Source: Clavulina sp. PMI_390 (Eukaryota; Basidiomycota; Agaricomycetes; Cantharellales; Hydnaceae). From it: a stretch of 64,000 nucleotides of DNA. Numbering within the stretch: the stretch's first letter is position 1; each line of letters opens with the position of its first letter. This document shows, one piece after another, positions 1-9,693 of the stretch. Location: assembly GCA_015039315.1 (NCBI GenBank), contig WIDE01000037.1, forward strand, positions 64,533-128,532. Reading direction: 5' to 3'. The notes below the pieces were generated by a model. It did not search any database and was not told the origin of the DNA. It saw nothing but the letters and a program-made list of their open reading frames with translations. A program made the position numbers and the translations under genes.

Positions 1-507
1 ACTTTTGAGTGCAACGCGATCCTTCACGCTACCCCCCGGATTGAGAAACTGGTAGGTATCCACATAAACCGTTAGGCTCCCTGAAGCATGATTTGCTGCT
101 AAAAACACCAACTTCGGCCTTTCCCTAATCGTTGATAGTGTGAGAGCTTGCAGTATATGAGGAAGATCATCATAACAAACATACAAGAATCTCGACCCCA
201 AGGGCATTGCTCAGAGAGTTGATGCGAATAAGAGGCGTATTCCCTAATTCTTTGTGCTAAGAAGGCCATGGATGTACTAGTAGCAAGTTCAGGTACCTAT
301 CACTCCTGCTATCCCGTCTACAATTTCGTCGCTCCTCAATTCGATAGGTCGTGCCGAGAACTCAGGTTCGTGTGTGTCATTGACCGATTTTGAGCGCCGA
401 GAGGAGATATAAGTTACTGCAGACGCCGACGTCAATGCAATAGAGATCCCCAAGGCTGCTCCGATCAACACGTCACGGTATCTGCTGTCGATTGAGGTCC
501 ATGACAT
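1..507 (-). CDS. Membrane-anchored cysteine synthase (CYS12-like), 5' part only
   Basis: A PLP-dependent beta-substituting enzyme that would make cysteine from an activated serine and sulfide. The gene runs off the left edge. Readable exons are 507-297, 243-185, 124-113 and 48-1. Joined, they give a hydrophobic segment (GAALGISIALTSASAVTY), a linker, then the family signature pieces GNTPLIRINSLS, ALGVEIL, GKAE and FLNPGGSVKDRVALK; the Lys of SVKDR is the expected PLP lysine. Exon phases agree: 211+59 and 12 nt are both multiples of three. The start at 507 (MSWTSIDS) is chosen because the membrane segment follows at once; an ATG near 629 is also in frame. The N-terminal anchor resembles the outer-mitochondrial fungal cysteine synthase 2 group. 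It diverges from the deoxyhypusine synthase gene, with 165 bp between the starts. The catalytic C-terminal part is outside the window. Confidence 0.82.
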
Positions 508-672
508 TTCAGCACGAAATCGTTGCAAATGTCGGAACCGAGAAGCTTTTGTTTGGTCACATTCTCGGATTAAACAAAGCCTGAGTAAACTTTTCTCTCC
601 CGATCCCGATCTCATCCAATTACTCAACATGTTTTCGCATATAGTCCTTCTCTCAGAGTTATCGGATAAAAC
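508..672. promoter_or_regulatory. Shared divergent promoter, cysteine synthase / deoxyhypusine synthase
   Basis: 165 bp separates the two start codons, which face away from each other. No gene fits here, so the stretch must hold both 5' leaders and core promoters. If the upstream ATG near 629 is used for the cysteine synthase, the gap shrinks to about 45 bp. No clear TATA box was seen. Confidence 0.5.
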
Positions 673-2042
673 ATGAGCGCTCCATCTGGTGCACAAGCTG
701 CTGTTTTGGTACAATCCGCGCCGATACCTGAGGACGCCAAGGCAGTACAGGGACCAGATTTTGAGAAGAAGCAAGACTTGAACTCTTTTCTGGAAAGTTA
801 TGAGAAGATTGGCTTCCAAGCAACTAGCTTTGGACGTGCAGTCCAGATCGTTAATAATATGGTCAGCCGAACTTTGAATGCAACGCCATGTACCTGGTGC
901 ACACCGCCTTACCTCGAATTGATTACAGAGGAATTGGAGACTCTCGGATGAGACTCCTACCGAAAACGAGCCAGATGAACTCCTCGACCCCGCTATCCGT
1001 GCCAATGTGCAGTGCAAGATCCTCCTTGGCTACACGTCCAACCTTATTTCTTCTGGCCTTCGTGAAGTCATCAAGTTCCTTGTCAAAAACAATCACGTAT
1101 CAGCTATCGTTACTACAGCTGGTGGTATCGAGGAAGACTTCATTAAGTGCCTTGGCCAAACTTATTTGGGGGATTTTGATCTCTCTGGGGCGGATCTGCG
1201 GAAGAAGGGTATGAATCGGATCGGGAATCTTGTGGTGCCCAATGATAACTACTGCAAATTCGAGGACTGGGTGACTCCAATTCTCGATGCGATGCTAAAG
1301 GAACAAAAAGAGGATGGGGTTATCTGGAGTCCTAGCTCCATCATACGAAGATTAGGGAAGGAAATCAACCACGAGGATTCGGTGTATTACTGGGCTTACA
1401 AAGTACGACGAGATTCCCTGCGACCGATCCTGTGCCTTCAGTCTGACGAGTCCTCCTAGAACGACATTCCGATATTCTGTCCTGCCCTAACTGATGGCTC
1501 CCTCGGAGATATGATCTATTTCCACTCGTTCCGGAACCCTGGCCTCATCGTTGACATAGCACAAGATATCAGAAAGCTCAACGATATTTCAATGAATGCA
1601 AAAAAGGCGGGGATGATCATTCTGGGTGGCGGGGTAGCGAAGCACCAAATCGCTAACGCGATGCTAATGGTGAGTATCGTCACTGTTCGGAAGGCTCGAA
1701 GCTTACACCTTGCTCCCTCTTCAGAGGAATGGCTCTGACTTTGCTGTATACATCGTAAGTCATCGCCCTCGCGGATTAATTCGAGTCTTTGACGTTCGCT
1801 TGAAATCTTTAGAACACGGGTCAAGAGTTTGATGGCTCTGATTCAGGGGCTCGACCCGACGAAGCGGTGTCATGGGGCAAAATTCGTGCGGGGTCACAAT
1901 CAGTCAAGGTACACTGAATCTACTCCTTTTATTACCAATTTGAAACTAATCAAGTACGTAGATCTACGCTGATGCCACCCTGGTATTCCCAATGTTGGTG
2001 GCGGCAACATGGGGGAAGTCACATTGGGAAAATTCGCCGTAA
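673..2042 (+). CDS. DYS1: Deoxyhypusine synthase
   Basis: Transfers the aminobutyl group of spermidine to a lysine of eIF5A, the first step of hypusine formation, in the cytosol. Exons 673-861, 929-1402, 1460-1669, 1725-1754, 1813-1908 and 1962-2042 join to 359 codons plus stop, the normal family length. Visible family blocks are the N-terminal [12 protein letters not shown], the NAD-site region [14 protein letters not shown], the block with the catalytic lysine [15 protein letters not shown], then [26 protein letters not shown] and [13 protein letters not shown]. The lysine is present, but the usual KHH reads KHQ here. The C-terminus ([13 protein letters not shown]) is short. One exon is only 30 nt. 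It is convergent with TRAPPC2L downstream. The six exons agree in phase, so the model is strong. Confidence 0.95.
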
Positions 2043-2307
2043 ATTACCACTATGGGGCTATCTATGCGCACATGTATCTAAACTGGGAATGGCAATGTTT
2101 GCCCCATATCTGTCATGAGAGCTGCAGCCTTGTCGCTAACATGTCATTGAAGGGCAGTCTCTTTATATGGGAAGGTGCATGGAACAGCTTGCAAGAACAG
2201 ATTTCTTGCCGGTTCCATGCTGGTCCCAAGAGGATCAAGGGTGCAGACCCTGAAGCGAGTGCGATAGTATCACGCGAATTGAATCAAGCAAATAGGAATG
2301 CTCCTTA

Positions 2308-2942
2308 TTACATTGGATTGTTTTCGCCCTTGAGGCTACCAATGGCTCGCCCAAGATCGTCAATGCGACGTGCAAGGCCTTTCCAGTGGGCACTCTGTAC
2401 ATTGAACAAAGTTGATGGGTCAACCCCAGTATCTCTAGCGAGTTCCATTCTTAGAAAGGGATTCGCCAATGTTTCAGAATAGGCTGTATGGACGGATTTG
2501 CATATCTATGTCAACCCAGAATGGCGTCAGCCTTCAGAGACTCTAAGGAACAAGAAGAGCCTTACCGTAATTATATCGGCATCCCGCACAATAGCATCCG
2601 CCAGCTCCAGCATGACGACGATTTTGAGGCGTGTAGGGGTAACATAACCGTACACAGCGCAATCCTCCATTGCATAGAGGTAGCCAAAGTAGCACTCATT
2701 GAATTTCGCAGCAGGGGCACCTAATCACAGCAGATCACAGTAGATGTTCTGGTTGAGACTGATTGGTTCTCGAAAAATCTCCGAGAAAGCTGGAGCTAAC
2801 CGCGCTCTTCGAAGACATCCAGGCTGCAGTGGGCGACATAATTGTACTTCAGATAATCTTCTGGAATGAACGTCCTCACAATGACTGGAGAGTTACTGGC
2901 AGAGATTATGGCAATTGCGTTGACCTTTAGTTGGCGAGCCAT
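2308..2942 (-). CDS. TCA17: TRAPP complex subunit TRAPPC2L / Tca17
   Basis: A small longin-fold subunit of the TRAPP complexes, which act as GEFs for Ypt/Rab GTPases at the Golgi. Exons 2942-2801, 2720-2566 and 2505-2308 give 164 codons plus stop in one phase-consistent frame. The N-terminus reads MARQLKVNAIAIISASNSPV, then FIPEDYLKYNYVAHCSLDVF, the diagnostic block YFGYLYAMEDCAVYGYVTPT, RLKIVVMLELADAIVRDADI, and the C-terminal helix with HTAYSETLANPF. This follows the order and spacing of TRAPPC2L proteins. The end (SLKGENNPM) is somewhat longer than the human protein. A long + strand ORF across its last exon is only a shadow. The gene is divergent from the ubiquitin enzyme gene, with 134 bp between the starts. 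Confidence 0.9.
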
Positions 2943-3076
2943 GCTTCAGATGTGGGAATCGGGAACCCTGTGTGGTTGTTGCTGTGACTCTGCGAGCGAG
3001 TGGCCGTGCTGTTGCGGAGTGTTTGAGCCTCAACGCCTCCGGCAAAGCGCGCACCATTCCTTCTGTCTCATCCACC
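2943..3076. promoter_or_regulatory. Shared divergent promoter, TRAPPC2L / E2 ubiquitin enzyme
   Basis: Only 134 bp lies between the two opposed start codons. The + strand start has a favourable context (CCACCATGG). No TATA box was seen, as expected for housekeeping genes. Confidence 0.45.
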
Positions 3077-6000
3077 ATGGCGTCTCTAGAGGATAAGATT
3101 CAGCAGCTCATGGAGATGGTACGTCCTTGTCTTTCGAATTATCGCTATTCATTATGTCTAGAGGCTCATATTCTGCTCCCTATGAAGGGCGCTACCCGAG
3201 CCCAAGCTCAGTACGCGTTTAAGCGGAACGAGGATGTGATGGAGGCCGCACAAGAATTCTTCGATGGGAAGTACGATAACGTGAAAGACGATGGTGCAGC
3301 TGTTGGGGCTTCCTCGTCTGCTCGATCGTCCAAACGCACGTCTGAGGTGAGCGGCGGCGGTGCACACTTCTAGCGTTGTACTAACCACAATTCCTACCCG
3401 ATACAGGAACCTGATGAGGATGAAGATGATGGCTCCGAGGAGGAGCTCGAAGATGATGGTGAAGTGGAAGACTTCGGAGAGTATGATTCAGACGAGGAGT
3501 TCCAGGCGGTGCCCGCCACTGGCGCAGGTTCTGGCGTCGATCCATACGCAGGTGTGTGAGAACCCTTCATTATAAGACTGAAATCAGCATCAATGGTGTT
3601 TCTGTGCTTGCAGGCATATTCTTCTCGAAGGATCGGCGCGAGGAGGTTATCGAAGTCGAGGAAACACCCGACTACGTTCCTCTACCTGGTGATATCAAAG
3701 CTCCTCTTATGACACAAGGAGAGTGGATGAAGGGATGTCCGGAAGGCGGGGAGCAAGGTCTTCTATTCCAGCTATACAGCAAATTGTCGGGTGAAACACT
3801 TCCTTGCCCGAACGGCTGCGGAGCAAGCATCGTCACGGACAAGAGTCTCTTCTTCGCAGTTTGGGTAAGTGCGGATCGAATTCTATGATATTTTGTTTGC
3901 GGCTCACCATACCCTTGTAGCCCAAGTTCTCTGACTATGTCAACAACCTTCGAAACTCAATCGAATATAATTGCGCAACCTGCAATACGAAGTATTGCCG
4001 GGCGTGTGGCGAGCGCGTCGACCCTCAGAAAGCTAGCAAGCCGAACTACGATAAATTGCTTCATTGCCCGGATTTGCAAGGTGTTATCCTTGGCGTCGGT
4101 CTCGCTATGCTTGAGCATCTATATGCCTCTGAAACGAATACAGACGATCCAACATCCAAGAAGCGCAAATCTACCCCTTCTCCTGACGAAGAAGATGAAT
4201 ATGCGGCCCCTGCCCCTCGTGGGGCAAAAAAGGCCAAAGGAGGTATCGGATATGCCGGAAATGTGAAGGAAGATGTGGGTGCAACTAATTGGTTCGACGC
4301 TATTACCGTACAGATTAACTAATGTTCCATCAAATCCTTTTGTGTACTCCATAGATGACTGGGCAAGTTGAAGCATTACGAGCACAGCAAGAGCGCGACA
4401 CTGAGCTTGGCACGTTGATGAAGGAAATCCGTCTCTTCCTTCCTTCTTTGCGACGTCAGGGTGGTCCACAGACGAGCGATTATCTTGTCCACCCCACTGC
4501 CCTGGCACATCTCCGCCGGAGATTTAACCTCGTCGCTTCTTCATTGCTGCGGAATGACTCACTAGCGGATATGTCAGATCGTGATGTCGTCTACTTTGAG
4601 CTGTTCGAATGGTTTGAGGTATGCGTTCCTCTCCTTTCGCCCCTTATTCGTCCTGTCCCTTATATAACTGTTATATCCCTACTCATAGATCATATCCAAT
4701 CACGAAGCTCTTGCGTCTATGATGGGTATGCCCATAATGGTAGTCGCCAAAACCACACCTCTCAAACCTCAACAATCCAATTCATCCTCAAGAAAGGGTG
4801 GCCCAGCGCCCAGAGAACGTACTATCGTGTACGAAGGTAGTTCTGGTCCACGCGAGCTGATGGAGTCAATCGTTATCCAAGCAAAGGCGGCGCTGAAGGG
4901 CCTCGGTCCGAGCCCAGCTGAGCTAGCCAAGAACAAGCCGCCAACTGAAGCCGAGAAACGGAAGGCGGCTAACACACCAACTACGGATGTGAAGGGGAAG
5001 GGGAAAGCGGGGTATAGTGAGGAGAATATGAAGTTGCGGAACTTTTGGTGGGTTGTCGATCGGGGTATCTCGGAAAATATTCTACTAATTCTCGTCCTCG
5101 TAAATGTGGATATATAGCGAGCGGATTTTGGCGACTGCTGACGCCGTCGATCGTTCGCTGAAGGAGACTAAAGGCGCCGCATTCCTCAAGCGCCTACACG
5201 ACAGTCTTCCCAAAGTTTTCACAGCGTCGTCTGCTCCAGGGGGATCTTCTAGTGAGAATCTCAAGACAGCCTATGACCACATCCCCGTTGGCGCCACAGA
5301 AGCCGAGACCAGGGAGAATTACTTAAAATGGGCACAGCAGATTCGTTTCGAATACTGTGACCTTACGGTACCCACTACTGGTGCAACTGAGAAGGATACA
5401 GCACCGAACTACCGTCACGCGCACAATTCTGAGATCAGAGTGTTGGCAAATTCAGATATCCCCAAGCGAAGTTTGGCAATCGCGAAGGAAGTGCGTTCAT
5501 TCATCACCCACACCGATCCATTACGATGTCCTACCGCGGCTGATCCATTCCGCTGTCGCACCATCATAGCTCGCCACCTTGACCACTAATCTTCCGGTAG
5601 CCTGGGAATCCTCAGTATTCTTACGAGTCGATGAAACCCGCGTGGACGTTATCAAGGCGCTCATCATTGGCCCTGATGGCACTCCGTACGTTGCTTCATT
5701 TTTTCCCATTTGCCCCGTGCTGATAGTTCCGTTAGGTATGAGAATGGCTGGTATGTTGTTGTCTGCACCGACGCTTGTGCATCACATTGAATAAGATCTA
5801 GCTACCTCTTCGACATCTTCCTGGGCCCCAATTACAACCAATCATCGCCATCCGTCAAGTATATGACGGTGCGTGTTTCCTTCATTGTACCTGGGCGGTC
5901 TCTCACACAATGCCTTGATCATAGACCAATGGCGGCAAATATAGATTCAATCCTAACCTATATGCTGTACATGTTCCTCTTACTGTCAGTCTCAGCCTTC

Positions 6001-6679
6001 CTTCTAACTCCCTGCTTTCTAGGATGGTAAAGTCTGTCTTTCGCTGCTGGGTACCTGGTCTGGGCCTGGGTGGATCGCCGGCAAATCAACCCTCCTCCAA
6101 GTATGCTATGTAATCTGCCATCCATTGACAGAGGAGCTCATCTCTAATCGTCTCAGGTCTTGATCTCAATTCAATCAATGATCCTCAACGAGGAGCCGTA
6201 TTTGAATGAGCCTGGCTGGGCAAACTCTGTTGGCACTCCGCAATCGAAGGCTTGTAAGTATGCTTTTCTCGTTTAGCAGGAGAAGTGTAATTCACCTTTG
6301 GGGTGTCATAGACTCTGCGAATGTTCGTAGAATGGTTGTGCATACAGCAGTAAGTCTAAGTTATCACATGAGGACCTGGCGGCGTGCTCATTATGGTTTC
6401 GTTACGCAGATGCTGGGGAACATACAGGATCCTCCAGCACCATTCGCTGACATCATTCGCACTCATTTCCGACTCAAAGCGAAATCCCTTGTGGCGCAGC
6501 TCGAAAAGTGGCAGGCCAGTGATGATGGACTCAAGATCGACGGGGCAAATTCGGGTGGACCTGGTAGCTCAGGGAGTCAAATGAAGAAGGATATCGAGGA
6601 GCTGAAGCTCGCACTAAAGCAACTCACTGCGAATGGAGATGCTGCAAAATCGAGCTCCAGCGCGATGGAAACTGATTGA
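3077..6679 (+). CDS. Large E2-type ubiquitin-conjugating enzyme with UBA-like N-terminus and C6HC zinc cluster
   Basis: Multi-exon gene for a protein of about 900 residues. Order seen: a UBA-like N-terminus (GATRAQAQYAFKRNEDVMEA); a long acidic stretch (EPDEDEDDGSEEELEDDGE); a cysteine cluster with CPNGCG, YNCATC, KYCRACG and LLHC, which gives an IBR-type C6HC pattern; a basic linker with KKRKS that could be a nuclear signal; a central helical region; and a C-terminal UBC fold with TNGGKYRFNPNLYADGKVCL. The Cys of DGKVCLSLLGTW is the expected thioester cysteine, followed by the GPGW loop as in BIRC6/UBE2O-type large E2s. A C-terminal coiled segment follows (KKDIEELKLALKQL). No BIR domain is visible. 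The combination suggests one protein with both E2 and E3-like character. The E2 call is firm; the E3 role is inferred. Confidence 0.85.
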
Positions 6680-7117
6680 GCAGGCCTCTGGCCTCGTTAC
6701 TGGAGAATCCGAGCAGCGAGGCCCCAGGCTCCAGCATGAATTGCATGCTTCTTTCATCATCTTGATCTATTGTGCCCCATGGTCATGCCTATATTGTACC
6801 ATGACGCACAAGCCATCTTGTTAATATTACTATCGTCACTCGGCAGATATTGCACACATTTTGTAACAGATGTAATAATAAACTACAGCATCGTTGAAAT
6901 ACCGGGGTGGTGTCGCGGTTGATGTTGCCAGTGTGGTGAACCATGATGATGACGTCGAACATAATGCTATTAATATAACAATTACATAGACTCCATTTCA
7001 AACTGGGTGCCTGCGGCTGGAACACCACTGTATCAGCTGACGAGTGACGAGGTCGAGTTATTGCCCTGAAATGGCGCAAGCTGCGGGAGCGAAGAGAGCT
7101 ACCCCGAGGAGGGTACG
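6680..7117. other. Intergenic, no gene seen
   Basis: The 3' flank of the E2 gene and upstream sequence of the wall-protein gene. Short ORFs on both strands lack coding character. Confidence 0.5.
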
Positions 7118-7125
7118 CATAAAAG
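7118..7125 (+). promoter_or_regulatory. TATA-like box of the Ser/Thr-rich protein gene
   Basis: CATAAAAG lies 73 bp upstream of the ATG at 7191. The spacing matches other TATA-type promoters in this window. Confidence 0.5.
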
Positions 7126-7190
7126 AGGGAGCGCGAGCAGACAGCTCTCCCAGTTCAGCTCTGTCAGAGTAAACCCACTTAACAAGCATC

Positions 7191-7689
7191 ATGCGCTTCT
7201 CCCCTGCTCTGCTCGTGTTGTTGGTGCCTTCGGTCGTTGCTATCCCCGCAGCGACCACGACGTCCGCAAATGGACTGTCGAGCATTATCTCGTCCGTGAA
7301 GTCGAGCGAATCGTCTTCTCTTTCAGTGTAAGCGAATCATGTTGCTTCTTTCCGACGCGTCAATGCTGATTTTGCGTTCAAGGCTGTCGACTTCCAGTGT
7401 GGCTTCGAGCACCAGCGCTGCGCCTTCCCAGAGTTCGAGTTCGGTGTCGCAATCATCCGTGGCTAATAGCTCTCTCGCGGCGCACTCTTCCACCGTGGCG
7501 AGCGAACTGAGCTCTATCAGCACGAGCTTGGCGGCGCTCACGTCGTCTCTCGCCAACGCTACCCAATCGCTTTTGTCAACGACCACCACAACCTCCAAGA
7601 GCGGGGCAATGGCAAACGCTCAGGTGGGAGCTTGGGTTGGAATTATGGGAATTGTTCTTCCAGCCGCCGTTTACTTTGGAGCGAATTGA
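7191..7689 (+). CDS. Small Ser/Thr-rich, probably GPI-anchored surface protein
   Basis: Exons 7191-7327 and 7383-7689 (intron 55 bp) give 147 codons plus stop. Residues 1-18 form a secretion signal (MRFSPALLVLLVPSVVA). The middle is almost entirely Ser, Thr and Ala, as in heavily O-mannosylated wall proteins. The C-terminus has small residues and then a hydrophobic tail (VGAWVGIMGIVLPAAVYF), the layout of a GPI-attachment signal. This pattern is common in short fungal wall proteins, but there is no family signature and no function can be assigned. A TATA-like box lies 73 bp upstream. Confidence 0.75.
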
Positions 7690-8101
7690 AGATAGCTTGT
7701 CAAGATCCAGTGGAGGTGCGTCTAATCCCTAGCTTCGATGGCCATGTTCATCCTTTACTCCTTTACTGATCAGTGACGTTTACAGCGTGATACCCATGTG
7801 GGGAGTGGCATTTAACAGATGTTGGACTCTACTTAGTATATATCAATCATGTAGCTTTCATCATAATCGGCTGGTTCATGAGGTTGAATGAGAAGATGCA
7901 ATAATTACGTCATTCCCAGATGTCCAGAGAGTTTGAGCGAGGTATCAGAACGTTCATCCGCAGTATGATTTGAGGACAATAAGCAATGAACGTTGCTATA
8001 GGGAGGCACCGGGGATCGGCAATGATGATGTATGGCCTCACGGCTTATTGCTGAGTGGCTCATCACGGTGGTACCCTAACAAACACCAGCTCGTCACAAC
8101 A
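7690..8101. other. Intergenic, no gene seen
   Basis: AT-rich flanking sequence. An in-frame ORF opens at 7970, but the coding-like part starts at the ATG at 8102. Confidence 0.45.
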
Positions 8102-9527
8102 ATGGATCTCAGCATGGATCCTAGCGCACCCCATTTCAACTTCAAATCCTCTTCAGAAACAGAAAGCTCTCGTGTTCCGCAAAGAAAATGGCACCATGTT
8201 ATGAGTGAATTTTTTCGGAAAGTAAGCTAGCATACTGATCACTTCTGCCTTCAGTCGAAGAGTTACCTAGCTCGCTTCACTCCAAAGACTGGGCTAGTAG
8301 AGACTCTCGAAGGTTTTGGTCGTGATTTGTTGGTATCAAGCGAGGAATTTGAGACTTTTGAGCTCCCTCAGCTTCTGGCAGAATTTGCGCATGGACTGAA
8401 TGAGCTCGTCCGTTTTCTCCTCATATCGACTGCTGTCACTCCGTTCTAACATTTGCTACTAGCTCCTCAATAAGGGGCAAAGCCATCCTTCGCCTAGCTC
8501 TGTTCTCGAGCCACTGTTAGGCGGTCGCGAACTAGGGCGTTCCTCAGGGACTAAGAGTCCTGCTGCAGTGCGTGTATCTTCTAGTTTATGTATAAGGTCA
8601 AACTGCAATCTAACTTTTAGACAGCTGAATGGATCTATCTCGAAGATGCTAGCCGCCAATAAGGCTCGTTCAAGTTGGAGCAATACCCGCGAATTCCTTC
8701 GCCATCCTAAGCGACAGAAATTGAATGATGCCCCAGCATCTGAGTCGTCATCAATGGACATCGACAACATGTCTAAGTATTCGAGTGCTCGGACATCTAC
8801 TGTCAAAATAAATCGGGACATTCAAATGCGACATGATATTGTCAAGAATCCAGAGGGTCCCCTCGGGCGAACAATGCTAGCGATGGCCACAGAGGAAGAT
8901 CCTCCAGCGGGCCCAGGACAAGGAACTGGAGGCATTATATCGCCCATGTTGGCTAATGCTCTCGCAAGTCCTCCGACCCCCACCATGCAGCGGCATCCTG
9001 GACTACAAGAGCGCTTTGACAACATTGAGGAGCATCTTCGAATCACATGGGGTAAATTTGGTTTCCCCATGATTTCTTTCGCCCCTCCTAATTTTCGCAT
9101 TTTACTGACTAATTTTTGACGATTTGTAGTACCCGCGCCGCCTGAGGATGTTCGCCTTCGTCTCCAATCCATTGAGGAGCATATTATGAAGCTTGAGCGG
9201 AAGTATCCACCTTGGGCTTCTCTGCATTTCAACCAGCCCAACTCCATTGTGAGTTATCATAAAAAGGCTTTTTGCGCTGATCTCATTCGTCCGATATAGA
9301 CAACTGAACAGGCTCAATCGATCGCGCACAAGATTATCATCCCATCGCACCTCACAATCTCTGATGATCAATCCCATTTGAAAATATCTAGACCTGCCTC
9401 TCTAGACCCTCTAACGGACAGTAAGCCGCCGACGAAAGGCCGCAAGTCTACCCTCTTACGAGCCGTTATGGACAAAGCCGAAGTGGCCCGTGCCTTAGGA
9501 GAAGGAAGTCGTTCGTATATGCAATAG
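8102..9527 (+). CDS. MBIP-like protein
   Basis: A multi-exon gene. The N-terminal half (MDLSMDPSAPHFNF...; ARFTPKTGLVETLEGFGRDL) is unrecognised. The C-terminal half resembles animal MBIP, a subunit of the ATAC histone acetyltransferase complex: GLQERFDNIEEHLRITW, then PPEDVRLRLQSIEEHIMKLE and KYPPWASLHFNQP, matching the paired amphipathic-helix blocks and the helix plus short P-x-W/Y-F-type ending in MBIP. A basic patch (RHPKRQK) could be a nuclear signal. The splice site before LNGSISKMLAANKARSS was chosen at an internal AG because the upstream AG gives a stop. The MBIP link comes from remembered sequence similarity and needs a profile search; the gene itself is well supported. Confidence 0.6.
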
Positions 9528-9693
9528 CTCCAGCTGCTTCGGAAAGATCTTCCCGCAAAATTCTCTGCCCAGATCTTGGGTCTCATGGCCCGCGCCACCT
9601 CGAGGCATTACCTCATCGATATCTGACCAATATATGAATGCCAAGACTCCGCTTCAACATCTCCGTAGTCTCCTTCCTCAAACCTCCATCATC

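Noticed and set aside
2009..2482. 157-codon + strand ORF
   Set aside because: Overlaps the DHS end out of frame and lies antisense to the last TRAPPC2L exon, which reads as a conserved family; no coding character of its own.
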